Position numbers and translations under genes: made by a program. This document shows, piece by piece, positions 1-14,199 of a stretch of 64,000 nucleotides of DNA. The notes beneath the pieces were generated by a model. It did not search any database, was not told the origin of the DNA, and saw only the letters and a list, made by a program, of their open reading frames with translations. Origin of the DNA: Aristolochia californica (Eukaryota > Streptophyta > Magnoliopsida > Piperales > Aristolochiaceae). Where the stretch lies: assembly GCA_029961685.1 (NCBI GenBank), contig JARWKL010000007.1, positions 11,059,406 to 11,123,405 of the forward strand, written 5' to 3'. The stretch's first letter is position 1. The number at the start of each line of letters is the position of its first letter.

Positions 1-133
1 TTTTATATATCAGGTTTTGCAATCGTTGGGAAACAAAGGGGGAGGAGGGGCAATTTTTAGCTGAGTGTTGACTCCCTATCCGTAAGTCATTTCTTACAAA
101 AATATAGCCTATTACGCATGATTGACTGATAAA

Positions 134-151
134 TCACTTTACAATTATCTA
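134..151. other. Example of the recurrent central dyad
   Basis: Most monomers have ACAATCAT-CT-ATGATTGT, an 8-bp perfect inverted repeat with a 2-bp spacer. In this first copy the sequence is ACAATTATCTATGATTGT, with one arm base changed. Two more dyads recur per monomer: ACATGTTT with AAACATGT about 22 bp apart (the landmark), and AAAACT-CA-AGTTTT. Function is unknown. Confidence 0.75.
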
Positions 152-3100
152 TGATTGTTACATCAGCTTTTTTGTAAAAGGGAAAAATAATGACTTGTTT
201 GGCTCGGGTAAATATCCCACCGCACCCAAACTTGAGACTTTTATGAGGTTTGGATCCATAGGTCATCTGCATCTTTAACATGTTTCAAGCATGCATATCC
301 ACATTTAAAACATGTATACGATTAACTGGAAATATCTTTCTTAAAAAATTCGAAGCTATCAGGGTTGAACAAGTGGAATTTGCCAAACTTGGATATGAAA
401 ACTTTTGTTTTCATTTGTGGTGTCTAAAGAAATTTTGTTTGCTTACATTTGTTGTTGTTCTAATTTTTTTGCATACATAAACTCTAAAAATTTCATTTTC
501 TTGTGATGTATTTGCGTTATCTTTTTTGTTTACGAGAGATAAAGGGAAAAGTCAAAACTCAAGTTTTGATTTAAACAAAAAGTTTACATCTAAAATGGAA
601 ATGCACAAATAAAGAGAGAGATAATTCCAAAAAGTGTCTGTAACTTTTATGGATTGTAAACTCTTTCTAGTTTTTATATATCAGGTTTTACAATTGTCTA
701 GAAACAAAGGGTGACGCAAGGGAATTTTTAGTTGAGTGTTGACTCCCAATCCATATGTCATTTCTTACAAAAATATTGACCGTTACGCATGATTGGCAGA
801 TAAATCACTTAACAATCATCTATGATTGTTAGGTCAGCTTTTTTGTTCATGGGCAAAATAATGGCTTGTTTTTCTCATGTAAATATCTCACCGTACCCAA
901 ACTTGTGAATTTAATGAGGTTTGGATCCGTGGGTCATCTGCATCTTTAACATGTTTTAAGCATGCATTTCCACATTGAAAACTTGTGCAGGATCAACTAT
1001 AAATCTCTTTCTTATCAAATTCCAGCTATCTGGGTTGAAAGAGTGGAATTTCCAAAACATGGATATCAAAACTTTTGCGTACATTTGAGGTGTGTGAATA
1101 AATTTTCTTTGCTTACATTTGTTGTTATTCTAAACATTTTGCATACATAAACTCTAAAATTTTCATTTTGTTGTGATCTGTTTGCCTTATCTTTTTTGTT
1201 TACGTGAGATAAAGGGAAAAGTGAAAACTCAAGTTTTGATTTAAGGAAAAAGTATACATCTAAAATGCAAACACACAAATGTAGAGAGATAATTCCAAAA
1301 AGTGTTTGTAACTTTTAGGGTTTGTAAACGCTTTCTAGTTTTTATATATCAGGTTTTGCAATCGTCGGGAAACAAAAGGAGAGGCAGGGGAATTTTTAGC
1401 TGAGTTGTGACTCCCAATCCAAAAGTCATTTCTTACAAAAATATAGCCCATTACGAAAGATTGACTGATAAATCACTTTACAATGATCTATGATTGTTAG
1501 GTCAGCTTTTTTGTAAATGGGCAAAATAATGGCTTGTTTGGCTCATGTAAATATCCCACCGCACCCAAACTTGAGAATTTAATGAGGTTAGGATCCATTG
1601 GTCATCTGCATCTTTAACATGTTTCAAGCATGCATTTCCACATTGAAAACTTGTGCAGGATCAACTAGAAATCACTTTCTTATAAAATTTCATGCTATCA
1701 AGGTTGAACTAGTTGAATTTCCCAAACATGGATATCAAATCTTTTGTGTTCATTTGTGGTGTGTGAATAAATTTTCTTTGCATACATTTGTTGTTGTTCT
1801 AAATTTTTTGCATACATAAACTCTAAATTTTTTATATTTTGTGATCTGTTTGGCTTATTTTTTTGTCTACGAGAGATAAAAGGAGAAGTGAAATCTCATG
1901 TTTGGATTTAAGGAAAAAGTATACATATAGAATGGAAATTCACAAATATAGAAAGAGGTAATTCCAAAAAGTGTCTGTAACTTTTAGGGAATGTAAACTC
2001 TTTTATATATCAGGTTTTATAATCGTTGGGAAACAAAGAGGGAGGTGGGGGAATTTTTGGCTGAGTGTTGACTCCATTTCCTTAAGTCATTTCGTAAAAA
2101 AAATACAGCCCGTTACGCATGGCTGACCGATAAATCACTTAACAATCATTTACGATTGTTAGGTCAGCTTTTTTGTAAATGGGCAAAATAATGGCTTGTT
2201 TGGCTCGGGTAAATATCCCATCTCACCTAAACATGAGAATTTAATGAGGTTTGGATCCGTAGGTCATCTTCATCTTTAACATGTTTCAATAATGGATATC
2301 CACATTTAAAACATGTGCAGACTCAACTAGAAATCTCTTTCTTATAAAATTCCAAGCTATCTGGGTTGAACTAGTAGAATGTCCCAATTTTGGATATCAA
2401 AACCTTCGTGTTTATTTGTGGGGTGTGAATAAATTTATTTTGCTTACATTTGTTGTTGTTCTAAATTTTTTGCATACATAAACTCTAAAATTTTCATTTT
2501 GTTGTGATCTATTGGCTTTATCTTTTTTGTTTACAAGAGATAAATGGAAAAGTGAAAACTCAAGTTTTGATTTAAGGAAAAAGTATACATCAAATATGGA
2601 AATGTACAAATGTAGAGAGAGATAATTCCAAAAAGTGTTTGTAACTTTTAGGGATTGTAAACTCTTTCTAATTTTTGTATATCAGGTTTTGTAATCATCG
2701 GGAAACAAAGGGGGAGGCAGGGGAATTTTTAGCTGAGTGTTGACTCCCAATCCATAAGTCATTTCTTACAAAAATATAGCTCGTTACCCATGATTGACCG
2801 ATAAATCACTTTGCAATCATCTATGATTGTTAGGTGAGCATTTATGTAAATAGACAAAATAATGGCTTGTTTGGCTCGGGTAAATATCCCACCGCACCCA
2901 AACTAGAGAATTTAATGAGGTTTGGATCCATAGGTCATATGCATCTTTAACGTGTTTCAAGCATTCATTTTCTCATTGAAAACATGTGCAGGATCAACTA
3001 AAAATATCTTTCTTATAAAATTCCAAGCTATCAGGGTTAAACTAATGGAATTTCCCAAACATGGATATCATAACTTTGTGTTCATTTGTGGTGTGTGAAT

Positions 3101-5884
3101 AAATTTTCTTTACTTACATTTGTTGTTGTGCTAAATTTTTTACATACATAAACTCTAAAATTTTCATTTTTTTGTTATCCGTTTGCCTTATCTTTTTTTT
3201 TTTTATGAGAGACAAAGGGAAAAGCTAAAACTCATGTTTTGATTTAAGGAAAAAGTATACATCTAAAATGGAAATGCACAAATGTAGAGAGAGTTAATTC
3301 CAAAAAGTGTCTGTAACTTTTAGGGATTGTAAACTCTTTCCACTTTTTATATATCAGGTTTTGCAATTGTCGGGAAACAAAGGGGGAGGCAGGGAAATTT
3401 TTAGCGTAGTGTTGACTACCAATCCATAAGTCATTTCTTACAAAAATATAGCCAGTAACACATGATTGACCGTTAAATCACTTTATAATCATCTATGATT
3501 GTTAGGTCCGCTTTATTTTAAATGGGCAAAATAATGGCTTCTTTGGCTCAGGTAAATATCCCACCACACCCAAATTTGAGAATTTAATTAGGTTTGGATC
3601 TGTAGGTCATCTGCGTCTTTAACATGTGTCAAGCATGCATATCCACATTTAAAACATGTGCAGGATCAACTAGAAAACTCTTTCTTATAAAATTGCTAGG
3701 TATCAGGGTAGAACTTGTAGAATTTCCTACACTTGGATATCAAACCTTTTGTATTCATTTGTGGTGTGTAAATAAATTTTCTTTGCTAAAATTTCTTTTT
3801 GTTCTAAATTTTTAGCAAAAATAAACTCTAAAATTTTCATTTTGTTGTGATCTGTTTGCCTTATCTTTTTTGTTTATGAGAGATAAAGGGAAAAGTGAAA
3901 ACTCAAGTTTTGATTTAAGGAAAAAGTACACATCTAAAATGGAAATGCACAAATGTAGAGAGAGAAAATTCCAAAAAGTATCTGTAACTTTTAGGGATTG
4001 TAAACTCTTTCTGGTTTTTAAATATCAGGTTTTGCAATCGTCGGTAAACAAAGGGGGAGGTGGGGGATTTTTAGGTGAGTGTTGACTCCCAATCCATAAG
4101 TCATTTTTTACAAAAATATAGCCTGTTACTCATGATTGACCGATAAATCACTTTAGATTCATCTATTATTCTTAGGTCAGATATTTTGAAATTGAGCAAA
4201 ATAATGGCTTGTTTGGCTTGGGTAAATATCTCACCGCACCCAAACTTGAGAATTTAATGAGGTTTGGATCTGTTGGTCATCTGCATCTTTAACATGTTTC
4301 AAGCATTCATTTCCATATTGAAAACATGTGCAGGATCAACTAGAAATTCTTTCTTAAAAAAATTCAAGCTATCAAGGTTGAACTAGTGGAATTTTCCAAA
4401 CATGGATATCAAAACATTTGTGTTCATTTGTGTGTATGAACAAATTTTCTTTGCTTAGATTTGTCGTTGTTCTAAATTTTTTGCATACATAAACTTCAAA
4501 ATTTTCATTTTGTTGTGATCTGTTTGCCTTATTTTTTTGTTTATGAGAGATAAAGGGAAAAGTGAAAACTTAAGTTTTGATTTAACAAAAAAGTATTAAT
4601 CTAAAATGGAAATGGACGAATGTAGAGAGAGAAAATTCCAAAAAGTATCTTTAACATTCAGAGATTGTAAACGCTTTCTAGTTTTTGTTTATCAGGTTTT
4701 ACAATCGTCAAGAAAAAAAGGGGAGGTGGGGGAATTTTTAGTTGCCTGTTCACTCCCAATCCATAAGTCATTTGTTAAAAAAAGATAGCCCATTATGCAT
4801 GATTTACCGATAAATCACTTTACAATCAACTACGTTTGTTAGGTCAGTTTTTTTGTAAATGGACAAAATAATGGCTTGTTTGGCTCGGGTAAATATCCCA
4901 CCGCACCCAAACTTGAGAATTTAATGAGGTTTGGATCCGTTGGTCATCTGCATCTTTAACATGTTTCAAGCATGCATTTCCATATTGAAAACATGTGCAG
5001 GATCAACTAGAAATCTCTTTCTTATAAAATTCCAAGCTATTAGGGTTGAACAAGTGGAATTTCCAAAACATGGATATCAAAACTTTTGTGTTCATTTGTG
5101 ATGTGTGAATAAATTTTCTTTGCTTACATTTGTCGTTGTTCAAAATTTTTAGCATACTTAAACTCTAAAATTTTCATTTTTTTTGTGATCTGTTTGCCTT
5201 ATTTTTTTTGTTTACGAGAGAAAAGGGAAAAGTGAACTCTCATGTTTTTATGTAAGGAAAAAGTATAGATCTAAAATGGAAAAGCACAAATCTAGAGAGA
5301 CAAAATTCCAAAAAGTATCTATAACTTTTAGGGATAGTAAACACTTTATAGTTTTTGTTTACCAGGTTTTTCAATCGTCGGGAAAAAAAAGTGGAGGCGG
5401 TTGTATTTTTAGCTGACTGTTCACTCCCAATCCATAAGTCATTTGTTAAGAAAATATAGCCCGTTATGCATGATTTACTGATAAATCACTTTACAATCAT
5501 CAATGATTGTTAGATCAGCTATTTTGTAAATGGGGACAATAATGACTTGTTTTGCTCGGGTAAATATCCCACCGCACCCAAACTTTAGAATTTTTTGAGG
5601 TTTGGATCTGTGGGTCATCTGCATCTTTAACATATTTCAAGCATGAAAATACACATTTAAAACATGTGCATGATCAACTAGAAATCTCTTTCTTATAAAA
5701 TTCCAAGCCATCAGGGTTGAACTAGTGGAATATCCCAAACTTGGATATAAAAAATTTTGTGATCATTTGAGGTGTGTGAATAAATTTTTTTTGCTTACAT
5801 TTGTTGTGGTTCTAATTTTTTTGCATACATAAACTCTAATATTTTTATTTTGATTTGATCTATTTGCCTTACCTTTTTTTTACG

Positions 5885-8800
5885 AGAGATAAGGGAAAAG
5901 TTCAAACTCAAGTTTTGATTTAAGGAAAAAGTATACATCTAAATTGGAAATGCACAAATATTGAGAGAGATACTTCCAAAAAGTGTATGTAACTTTTAGG
6001 GATTGTAAACTCTTTCTAGTTTTCATATATCAGGTTTTGCAATCGACATGAAACAAAGGGGGAGGCAGTGGAATTTTTAGCTGAGTGTTGACTCCCAATC
6101 CAATAGTCATTTCTTACAAAAATATAGCTCGTTACACATGATTTACTGATAAATCACTTTACAATCATCTATGATTGTTAGGTTAGCTTTTTTTTAAAAG
6201 GGCAAAATAATGGCTTGTTTGGCTCGGGTAATCCCATCGCACCCAAACTTGAGAATTTAATGAGGTTTGGATACATAGGTCATCTGCATCTTTAATTTGT
6301 TTCAAGCCTGCATATCCACATTTAGAACTTGTGCAGGATCAACTAGAAATCTCTTTCTTATAAAATTCCAAGTTATCAAGGTTGAACTTGTGGAATTTCC
6401 CAAACTTGGATGTCAAAACTTTTGTGTTGATTTGTGGTGAGTGAGTAAATTTTCTTTCCTTACATTTGTTTTTGTTCTAAATTTTTTGCAATCATAAACT
6501 CTGAAATTTTCATTTTGTAGTGATATGTTTACCTTATCTTTTTTGTTTACGAACGATAATGGGAAAAGTGAAAACTCAAGTTTTGATTTAAGGAAAAAGT
6601 ATACCTCTAAAATGGAAATGCACAAATGTAGAGAGAGATAATTTCAAAAAGTGTCTATAACTTTTAGGAATTGTAAACTCTTTCTAGTTTTTATATCAAG
6701 TTTTGCAATCGTCGGGAAAAAATGGGGAGGCGAGGGAATTTTTAGTTGTGTGTTGACTCCCAATCCAAAAGTCATTTCTTACAAAAATATGGCCCGTTAC
6801 GCATGATTAACCGATAAATCACTTTATAATCATCTATGATTGTTAAATCAGTTTTTTTGTAAAACGGCAAAATAATGGCTAGTTTGGCTCATGTAAATAT
6901 CCCACCGCACCCAAACTTGAGAATTTAATGAGGTTTGGACGCGTAGGTCATCTGCATCTTGAACATGTTTTAAGCATGCATTTCCACATTGAAAACAGTG
7001 GCAGGATCAACTAGAAATCTCTTTCTTATAAAATTCCATGCTATCAGGGTTCAGCTATGGAATTTTCCAAACATGGATATTAAAACTTTTGTGTTCATTT
7101 GTGGTGTGTGTTTTATTTGCTTACATTTGCTGTTGTTCTAAATAGTTTGCATACATAAACTATAAAATTTTTATTTTGTTGTGATCTGTTTGCCTTATCT
7201 TTTTTGTTTACGAGAGATAAAGGAAAAAGTGAAAACTCAAGTTTTGATTTAAGAAAAAGTATACATCTAAAATGGATATGCACAAATGTAGAGAGAGATA
7301 ATTCCAAAAAGTGATTGTGACTTTTAGAGGTTGTAAACTCTTTCTAGTTTTTAAATATTAGGTTTTGCATTCATCGGGAAACAAAGGGGGAGGCGGAGGA
7401 ATTTTTAGCTGAGTGTTGAGTCCTAATCAATTTGTCATTGGTACAAAATAATAGCGTGTTATGCATGATAGACCGATCAATCACTTTACAATCATCTATG
7501 ATTGTTAGATCAGCTATTTTTTAAATGGGGACAATAATGGCTTGTTTCGCTCGGGTAAATATCACACCGCACCCAAACTTTAGAATTTTTTGAGGTTTGG
7601 ATCCGTAGGTCATCTGCTTCTTTAACATATTTCAAGCATGCAAATACACATTTAAAACATGTGCAAGATCAACTAGAAATCTCTTTCTTATAAATTTCCA
7701 AGCCATCAGGGTTGAACTAGTGGAATATCCCAAACTTGGATATAAAACATTTTGTGATCATTTGAGGTGTGTGAATAAATTTTTTTTGCTTACATTTGTT
7801 GTGGTTCTAATTTTTTTGCATACATAAACTCTAATATTTTTATTTTGATTTGATCTGTTTGCCTTATCTTCTTTTTTATGAGAGATAAAGGGAAAAGTGA
7901 AAACTCAAGTTTTGATTCATGGAAAAAGTATACATCTAAAATGGAAATGCACTAATCTGGAGAGTGTTAATTCCAAAAAGTGTCTGTAACTTATAGGGAT
8001 AGTAAAATCTTTCTAGTTTTTATATATCAAGTTTTGCAAACGTCGGGAAACAAAGGCGCAGGTGGGGGAATTTTTAGCTGAGTGTTGACTCCATTTCCAT
8101 AAGTCATTTCTGACAAAAATATAGCTCGTTACGCATGATTGACCGTTCAAACACTTTAAAATCATCTATGATTGTTATGTCAGTTTTTTTTGTAAATGGG
8201 CAAAATTATGGCTTGTTTGGCTCTGGTAAATATCCCACCGCACCCAAACTTGAGAATATAATGAGGTTTGGATTCGTAGGTCATTTGCATCTTTAACATG
8301 TTTCAGGCATGCATATCCACATTTAAAACATGTGTAGGATCAACTAGAAATCTCTTTCTAATAAAATTCCAAGCTATCTGGGTTGAAATAGTGGAATGTC
8401 CCAAGTTTGGATTTCAAAACTTTTGTGTTTATTTGTGGTGTGTGAATAAATTGTCTTTGTTTAATTTGTTGTTGTTCCAAATTTTTTCCATACATAAACT
8501 CTAAAATTTTGATTTTGTTGTGATATGTTGCCTTATCTTTTTTGTTTACTAGAGATAATGAGAAAAGTGAAAACTCAACTTTTGATTTAAGGAAAAAGTA
8601 TACATCTCAAATGGAAACACAAAAATGCAGAGAGAGATAATTCCAAAAAGTGTCTGTAACTTTTAGGGATAGTAAACTCTTTCTTGTTTTTATATATCAG
8701 GTTTTGCAATCCTCGGGAAACATAGGGGGAGGCGGGGGAATTTTTAGCTGAGTGTTGACTCCCAATCCATAAGTCATTTCTTACAAAAATATTGCCAGTT

Positions 8801-8990
8801 ATGCATTATTGACTGATAAATCACTTTATAATCATCTATGATTGTTAGGTCAACTTTATTTTAAATGGGCAAAATAATGGCTTGTTTGGCTCAGGTAAAT
8901 ATCACACTACACCCAAAGTTGAGAATTTAGTGAGGTTTGGATCTGTCGGTCATCTGCGTCTTTAACATGTTTCAAGCATGCATATCCACA
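5885..8990. repeat. Higher-order repeat A, copy 1 (~5 monomers)
   Basis: Rare variants in this stretch reappear about 3.34 kb downstream in the same order. Landmark 6297 and 9638 share the unusual ATTTAGAACTTGTGCAG. 6965 and 10306 share TTTGGACGCGT and TTGAACATGTTTTAAGC. 7627 and 10976 share AACATATTTC, GATCATTTGAGG and TTGTGGTTC. 8298 and 11646 share GAATATAATGAGG and GGAATGTCCCAA. 8967 and 12314 share GCCAGTTATGCATTATTGAC upstream. Offsets are 3338-3349 bp. Confidence 0.88.
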
Positions 8991-9221
8991 TTTAAAACAT
9001 CTGCAGGATCAACTAGAAATCTCTTTCTTACAAAATTCCATGCTATTAGGGTTGAACTAGTGGAATTTCCAAAACATAGATATAAAAACTTTTGTGTTCA
9101 TTTGTGGTGTGTGAATAAATTTTCTTCGCTTACAATTGTTGTTGTTCTAAACTTTTTACATACATAAACTCAAAAATATTCCTTTTGTTGTGATGTGTTT
9201 GCCTTATCTTTTCAGTTTATG

Positions 9222-12200
9222 AGAGATAAAGGGAAAAGTTCGAACTCAAGTTTTGATTTAAGGAAAAAGTATACATCTAAATTGGAAATGCACAAATGTT
9301 GAGAGAGATACTTCCAAAAAGTGTATGTAACTTTTAGGGATTGTAAACTCTTTCTAGTTTTCATATGTAAAAATTTCCAATCGACAGGAAACAAAGGGGG
9401 AGGCAGGGGAATTTTTAGCTAAGTGTTGACTCCCAATCCAATAGTCATTTCTTACAAAAATATAGCCCGTTACGCATGATTTACTGATAAATCACTTTAC
9501 AATCATCTATGATTGTTAGGTTAGCTTTTTTGTAAATGGACAAATTAATGGCTTGTTTGGCTCGGGTAAATATCCCACCACACCCAAAGTTGAGAATTTA
9601 ATGAGGTTTGGATACGTAGGTCATCTGCATCTTTAACTTGTTTCAAGCATGAATATCCACATTTAGAACTTGTGCAGAATCAACTAGAAATCTCTTTCTT
9701 CTAAAATTCCAAGCTATCAAGGTTGAACTTGTGGAATTTCCCAAACCTGGATATCAAAACTTTGGTGTTGATTTGTGGTGTGTAAGTAAATTTTCTTTCC
9801 TTAGACTTGTTGTTGTTCTAATTTTTTTGCAATCACAAACTCTGGAATTTTCATTTTGTAGTGATATGTTTGCCTTATCTTTTTTGTTTACGAAAGATAA
9901 TGGGAAAAGTGAAAACTCAAGTTTTGATTTAAGGAAAAAGTATACCTCTAAAATGGAAATGCACAAATGTAGAGAGAGATAATTGCAAAAAGTGTCTATA
10001 ACTTTTAGGTATTGTAAACTCTTTCTAGTTTTTATATCAAGTTTTGAAATCGTAGCGAAAAAATGGAGAGGCAAGGGATTTTTTACCTGTGTTTTGACTC
10101 CCAATCCATAAGTCATTTCTTACAAAAATATGGCCCGTTACGCTTGATTGACCGATAAATCACTTTATAATCATCTATGATTGTTAAATGAGGTTTTTTG
10201 TAAAAGGGCAAAATAATGGCTAGTTTGGCTCATGTAAATATCCCACCGCACCCAAACTTAAGAATTTAATGAGGTTTGGACGCGTGGGTCATCTGCATCT
10301 TGAACATGTTTTAAGCATGCATTTCCACATTGAAAATATTTGCAGGATCAACTTGAAATCTCTTTCTTATAAAATTCCATGCTATCAGGGTTGAGCTAGT
10401 GGAATTTCCCAAACATGGATATCAAAACTTTTGTGTTCATTTGTGGTGTGTGAGTAAATTTTCTTTGCTTACATTTGTTGTTGTTCTAAATAGTTTGCAT
10501 ACATAAACTCTAAAATTTTCATTTTGTTGTGATCTATTTGCCTTATCTTTTTTGTTGACGAGAGATAAATGAAAAAGTGAAAACCCAAGTTTTGATTTAA
10601 GAAAAAATATACATCTAATATGGAAATTCACAAATGTAGAGAGAGATAATTCCAAAAAGTGATTGTGACTTTTAGGGGTTGTAAACTCTTTCTAGTTTTT
10701 AAATATTAGGTTTTGCATTCGTCGGGAAACAAAGGGGGAGGCGGAGGAATTTTTAGCAGAGTGTTGACTCCTAATCCATTTGTCATTTGTTACAAAATAA
10801 TAGCGTGTTACGCATGATTGACCGATCAATCACTTTACAATCATCTATGATTGTTAGATCAACTATTTTGTAAAAGGGGACAATAATGGCTTGTTTTGCT
10901 CGGGTAAATATTCCACCGCACCAAAACTTTAGAATTTTTTGAGGTTTGGATCCCTAGGTCATCTGCATCTTTAACATATTTCAAGCATGCAAATTCACAA
11001 TTAAAACATGTGCAGGATCAACTAGAAATCTCTTTCTGATAAAATTCCAAGCCATCAGGGTTGAACTAGTGGAATATCCCAAACTTGGATACAAAAAATT
11101 TTGTGATCATTTGAGGTGTGTGAATAAATTTTTTTTGCTTACATTTGTTGTGGTTCTATATTTTTTGCATACATAAACTCTAATATTTTTATTTTGATTT
11201 GATTTGTTTGCCTTATCATTTTTTTTACGAGATATAAACGGAAAAGTAAAAACTCATGTTTTGATTCATGGAAAAAGTATACATCTAAAATGGAAATGCA
11301 CAAATGTAGAGAGAGATAAGTCCAAAAAGTGTCTGTAACTTTTAGGGATAGTAAACTCTTTCTAGTTTTTATATATCATGTTTTGCAATCGTCGGGAACC
11401 AAAGGGGCAGGTGGGCGAATTTTTTTGCTGAGTGTTGACTCCATTTCCATAAGTCCTTCTTACAAAAATATAGCTTGTTACGCATGATTGACCGTTCAAT
11501 CACTTTAAAATCATCTATGATTGTTAAGTGCCTTTTTTTGTAAATGGACAAAATTATGGCTTGTTTGGCTAGGGTAAATATCCCACCGCACCCAAACATG
11601 AGAATATAATGAGGTTTGGATTCATGGGTCATCTGCATCTTTAACATGTTTCAAGCATGCCTATCCACATTTAAAACATTTGCAGGATCAACTAGAAATC
11701 TCTTTCTTATAAATTTCCAAGTTATCTGGGTTGAAATAGTGGAATGTCCCAATTTTGGATTTTAAAAATTTTGTGTTTATTTGTGGTGTGTGAATAAATT
11801 GTCTTTGTTTAATTTGTTTTTGTTCCAAATTTTTTGCATACATAAACTCTAAAATTTTGATTTTGTTGTGATATGTTGCCTTATCTTTTTCGTTTACTAC
11901 AGATAAATATAAAAGTGAAAACTCAACTTTTGATTTAAGGAAAAAGTATACATCTCAAATGGAAACGCAAAAATGCAGAGAGAGATAATTCCAAAAAGTG
12001 TCTGTAACTTTAAGGAATAATAAACTCTTTCTTGTTTTTATATATCAGGTTTTGCAATCCTCGGGAAACAAAGGGGAGGCGGGGGAATTTTTAGCTGAGT
12101 GTTGACTCCCAATCCATAAGTCATTTCTTACAAAAATATTGCCAGTTATGCATTATTGACTGATAAATCACTTTATAATCATCTATGATTGTTAGGTCAG

Positions 12201-12340
12201 CTTTATTTTAAATGGGCAAAATAATGGCTTGTTTGGCTCAGGTAAATATCACACCGCACCCAAACTTGATAATTTAGTGAGGTTTGGATCTGTAGGTCAT
12301 CTGCATCTTTAACATGTTTCAAGTATGCATGTCCACATTT
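9222..12340. repeat. Higher-order repeat A, copy 2 (~5 monomers)
   Basis: Second copy of the ~3.1-kb duplicated block. Its left edge is marked by AAGTTCGAACTCAAG at 9237, matching AAGTTCAAACTCAAG at 5899; sequence just upstream of both points does not share variants. Similarity fades after about 12340. The two copies differ at many positions, so the duplication is old relative to array turnover. Confidence 0.85.
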
Positions 12341-14199
12341 AAAACATGTGCAGGATCAACTAGAAATCTCTTTCTTAAAAAATTCCAAGCAATCAGGGCA
12401 GAACTAGTAGAATTTCCCTAACCTGGATATCAAAAATTTTGTGTTCATTTGTGATGTGGAAATAAATTTTCTTTGCTTATATTTGTTGTTGTTCTAAAGT
12501 TTTGTCATACAGAAACTCAAAAATTTTCATTTTGTTGTAATCTGTTTGCCGCATCTTTTTTGTTTACAAGCGATAAAGGGAAAAGTGAAAACTCAAGTTT
12601 TGATTTACGGAAAAAGAATACATTTCAAATGGAAATGGCGAAATGTGGAGAGAGATAATTCCAAAAAGTATCAGTAACTTTTAGGGATTGTAAACTATTT
12701 CTTGATTTTATATATCAGGTTTTGCAATCGATGAGAAACAAAGGGGTAGGCAGGGGAATTTTTAGCTGAGTGTTGACTCCCAATCCGTAAGTCATTTCTA
12801 TAAAAAATATTGCCCGTTACGCATGATTGACCGATAAATCACTTTAAAATTATCTATGATTTTTAGGTCAGCTTTTTTGTAAATGGAAAAATGAAGGTTT
12901 GAATGGCTTGGGTAAATATCCCACCGCACCCAAACTTGAGAATTTAATGAGGTTTGGATCCGGAGGTCATCTACCTCTTTAACATGTGTCAGGCATGCAT
13001 ATCCACATTTAAAACATGTGCCAGATCAACTAGAAATCTCTTTCATATAAAATTCCAAGCTATCAGGGTCGAACTAGTGGAATTTCCCAAACTGGGATAT
13101 CAAGACTTTTGTGTTCATTTGTGGTGTGTGAATAAATTTTCTTTGCTTACTTTTGTTGTTTTTCTAAATTTTGTCAGACATAAACTCTAAAATTTTCTTT
13201 TTGTTGTGATCTGTTTGCCTTATCTTTTTTGTTTACGAGAAATAAAGGGAAAAGTGAAAACTCAAGTTTTCATTTCAATAAAAAAGTATACACCTAAAAC
13301 GGAAATGGACAAATGTAGAGAGAGATAATTCCAAAAAGTGTCTCTAACTTTTAGGGATTGTAAACTCTTTGTAGTTTTTATATATCAAGTTTTGCGATCG
13401 TCAAGAGACAAAGTGGCAGGCAGGGAAATTTTTAGCTAAGTGTTGACTCCCAATCCATAAGTCATTTTTTAAAAAATATAGCCCATTAGGCATAATTGAC
13501 CGATAAATAATTTTACAATTATCTTTGATTGTTTGGTCAACTTTTTTGTAGAAGGGCAAAATAATGACTTGTTTGGCTCGAGTAAATATCCCACCACACC
13601 CAAACTTGAGAATTTCATGAGGTTTGGATCCGTACGTCATCTACATCTTTAACATGTTTCAAGCATGCATATCCACATTTAAAATATGTGCATGATCAAC
13701 TGGAACTCTCTTTCTTATAAAATTCCAAGCTAATAGGGTTGAACTAGTGGAATTTCCCAAACTTGGATATCAAAACTTTTGTGTCCATTTGTGGTGTGTG
13801 AATAAATTTTCTTTGCTTACATTTGTTGTTGTTCTAAATTATTTGCATACATAAATTCTGAAATTTTCATTTTCTTATGATCTACTTGCCTTATCTTTTT
13901 TATTTAAGAGAGATAAAGGGAAAAGTGGAAAGTCAAGTTTTGATTTTAGGAAAAAGTATACATATAAAATTAAAATGCACAAATGTGGAGAGAGATAATA
14001 CTGAAAATTGTTTGTAACTTTTAGGAATTGTAAACTCTTTCTAGTTTTTATATATCAGGTTTTGCAATCGTCAGGAAACAAAGGGGGAGGCTAGGGAATT
14101 TTTAGCTGAGTGTTGACTCCCAATCCATAAGTCATTTATGACAAAAATGTCATCCATTACGCATGATTGACTTATAAACCACTGTACAATCATTTATGA

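Noticed and set aside
280..480. Recurrent ~66-codon plus-strand frame starting at the landmark ATG (MFQACISTFKTC type), seen in many monomers
   Set aside because: It recurs once per monomer with the same phase as the satellite. Many copies have stops, and variation between copies is mostly amino-acid changing with no visible third-position bias. It is a by-product of low stop density in this sequence.
1348..1371. CENP-B-box-like reading of the TTTTGCAATCGTCGGG segment
   Set aside because: Only the terminal CGGG and some Ts fit. Two essential positions of the box (the first CG and the central A) do not match, and many monomers vary further.
2412..2609. Recurrent ~65-codon minus-strand frame (CISILDVYFFLKSKLEFSLF type)
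   Set aside because: It overlaps the second half of the monomer and appears wherever that half is intact; copies are frequently broken. The Lys/Phe/Leu-rich content follows from A/T-rich DNA.
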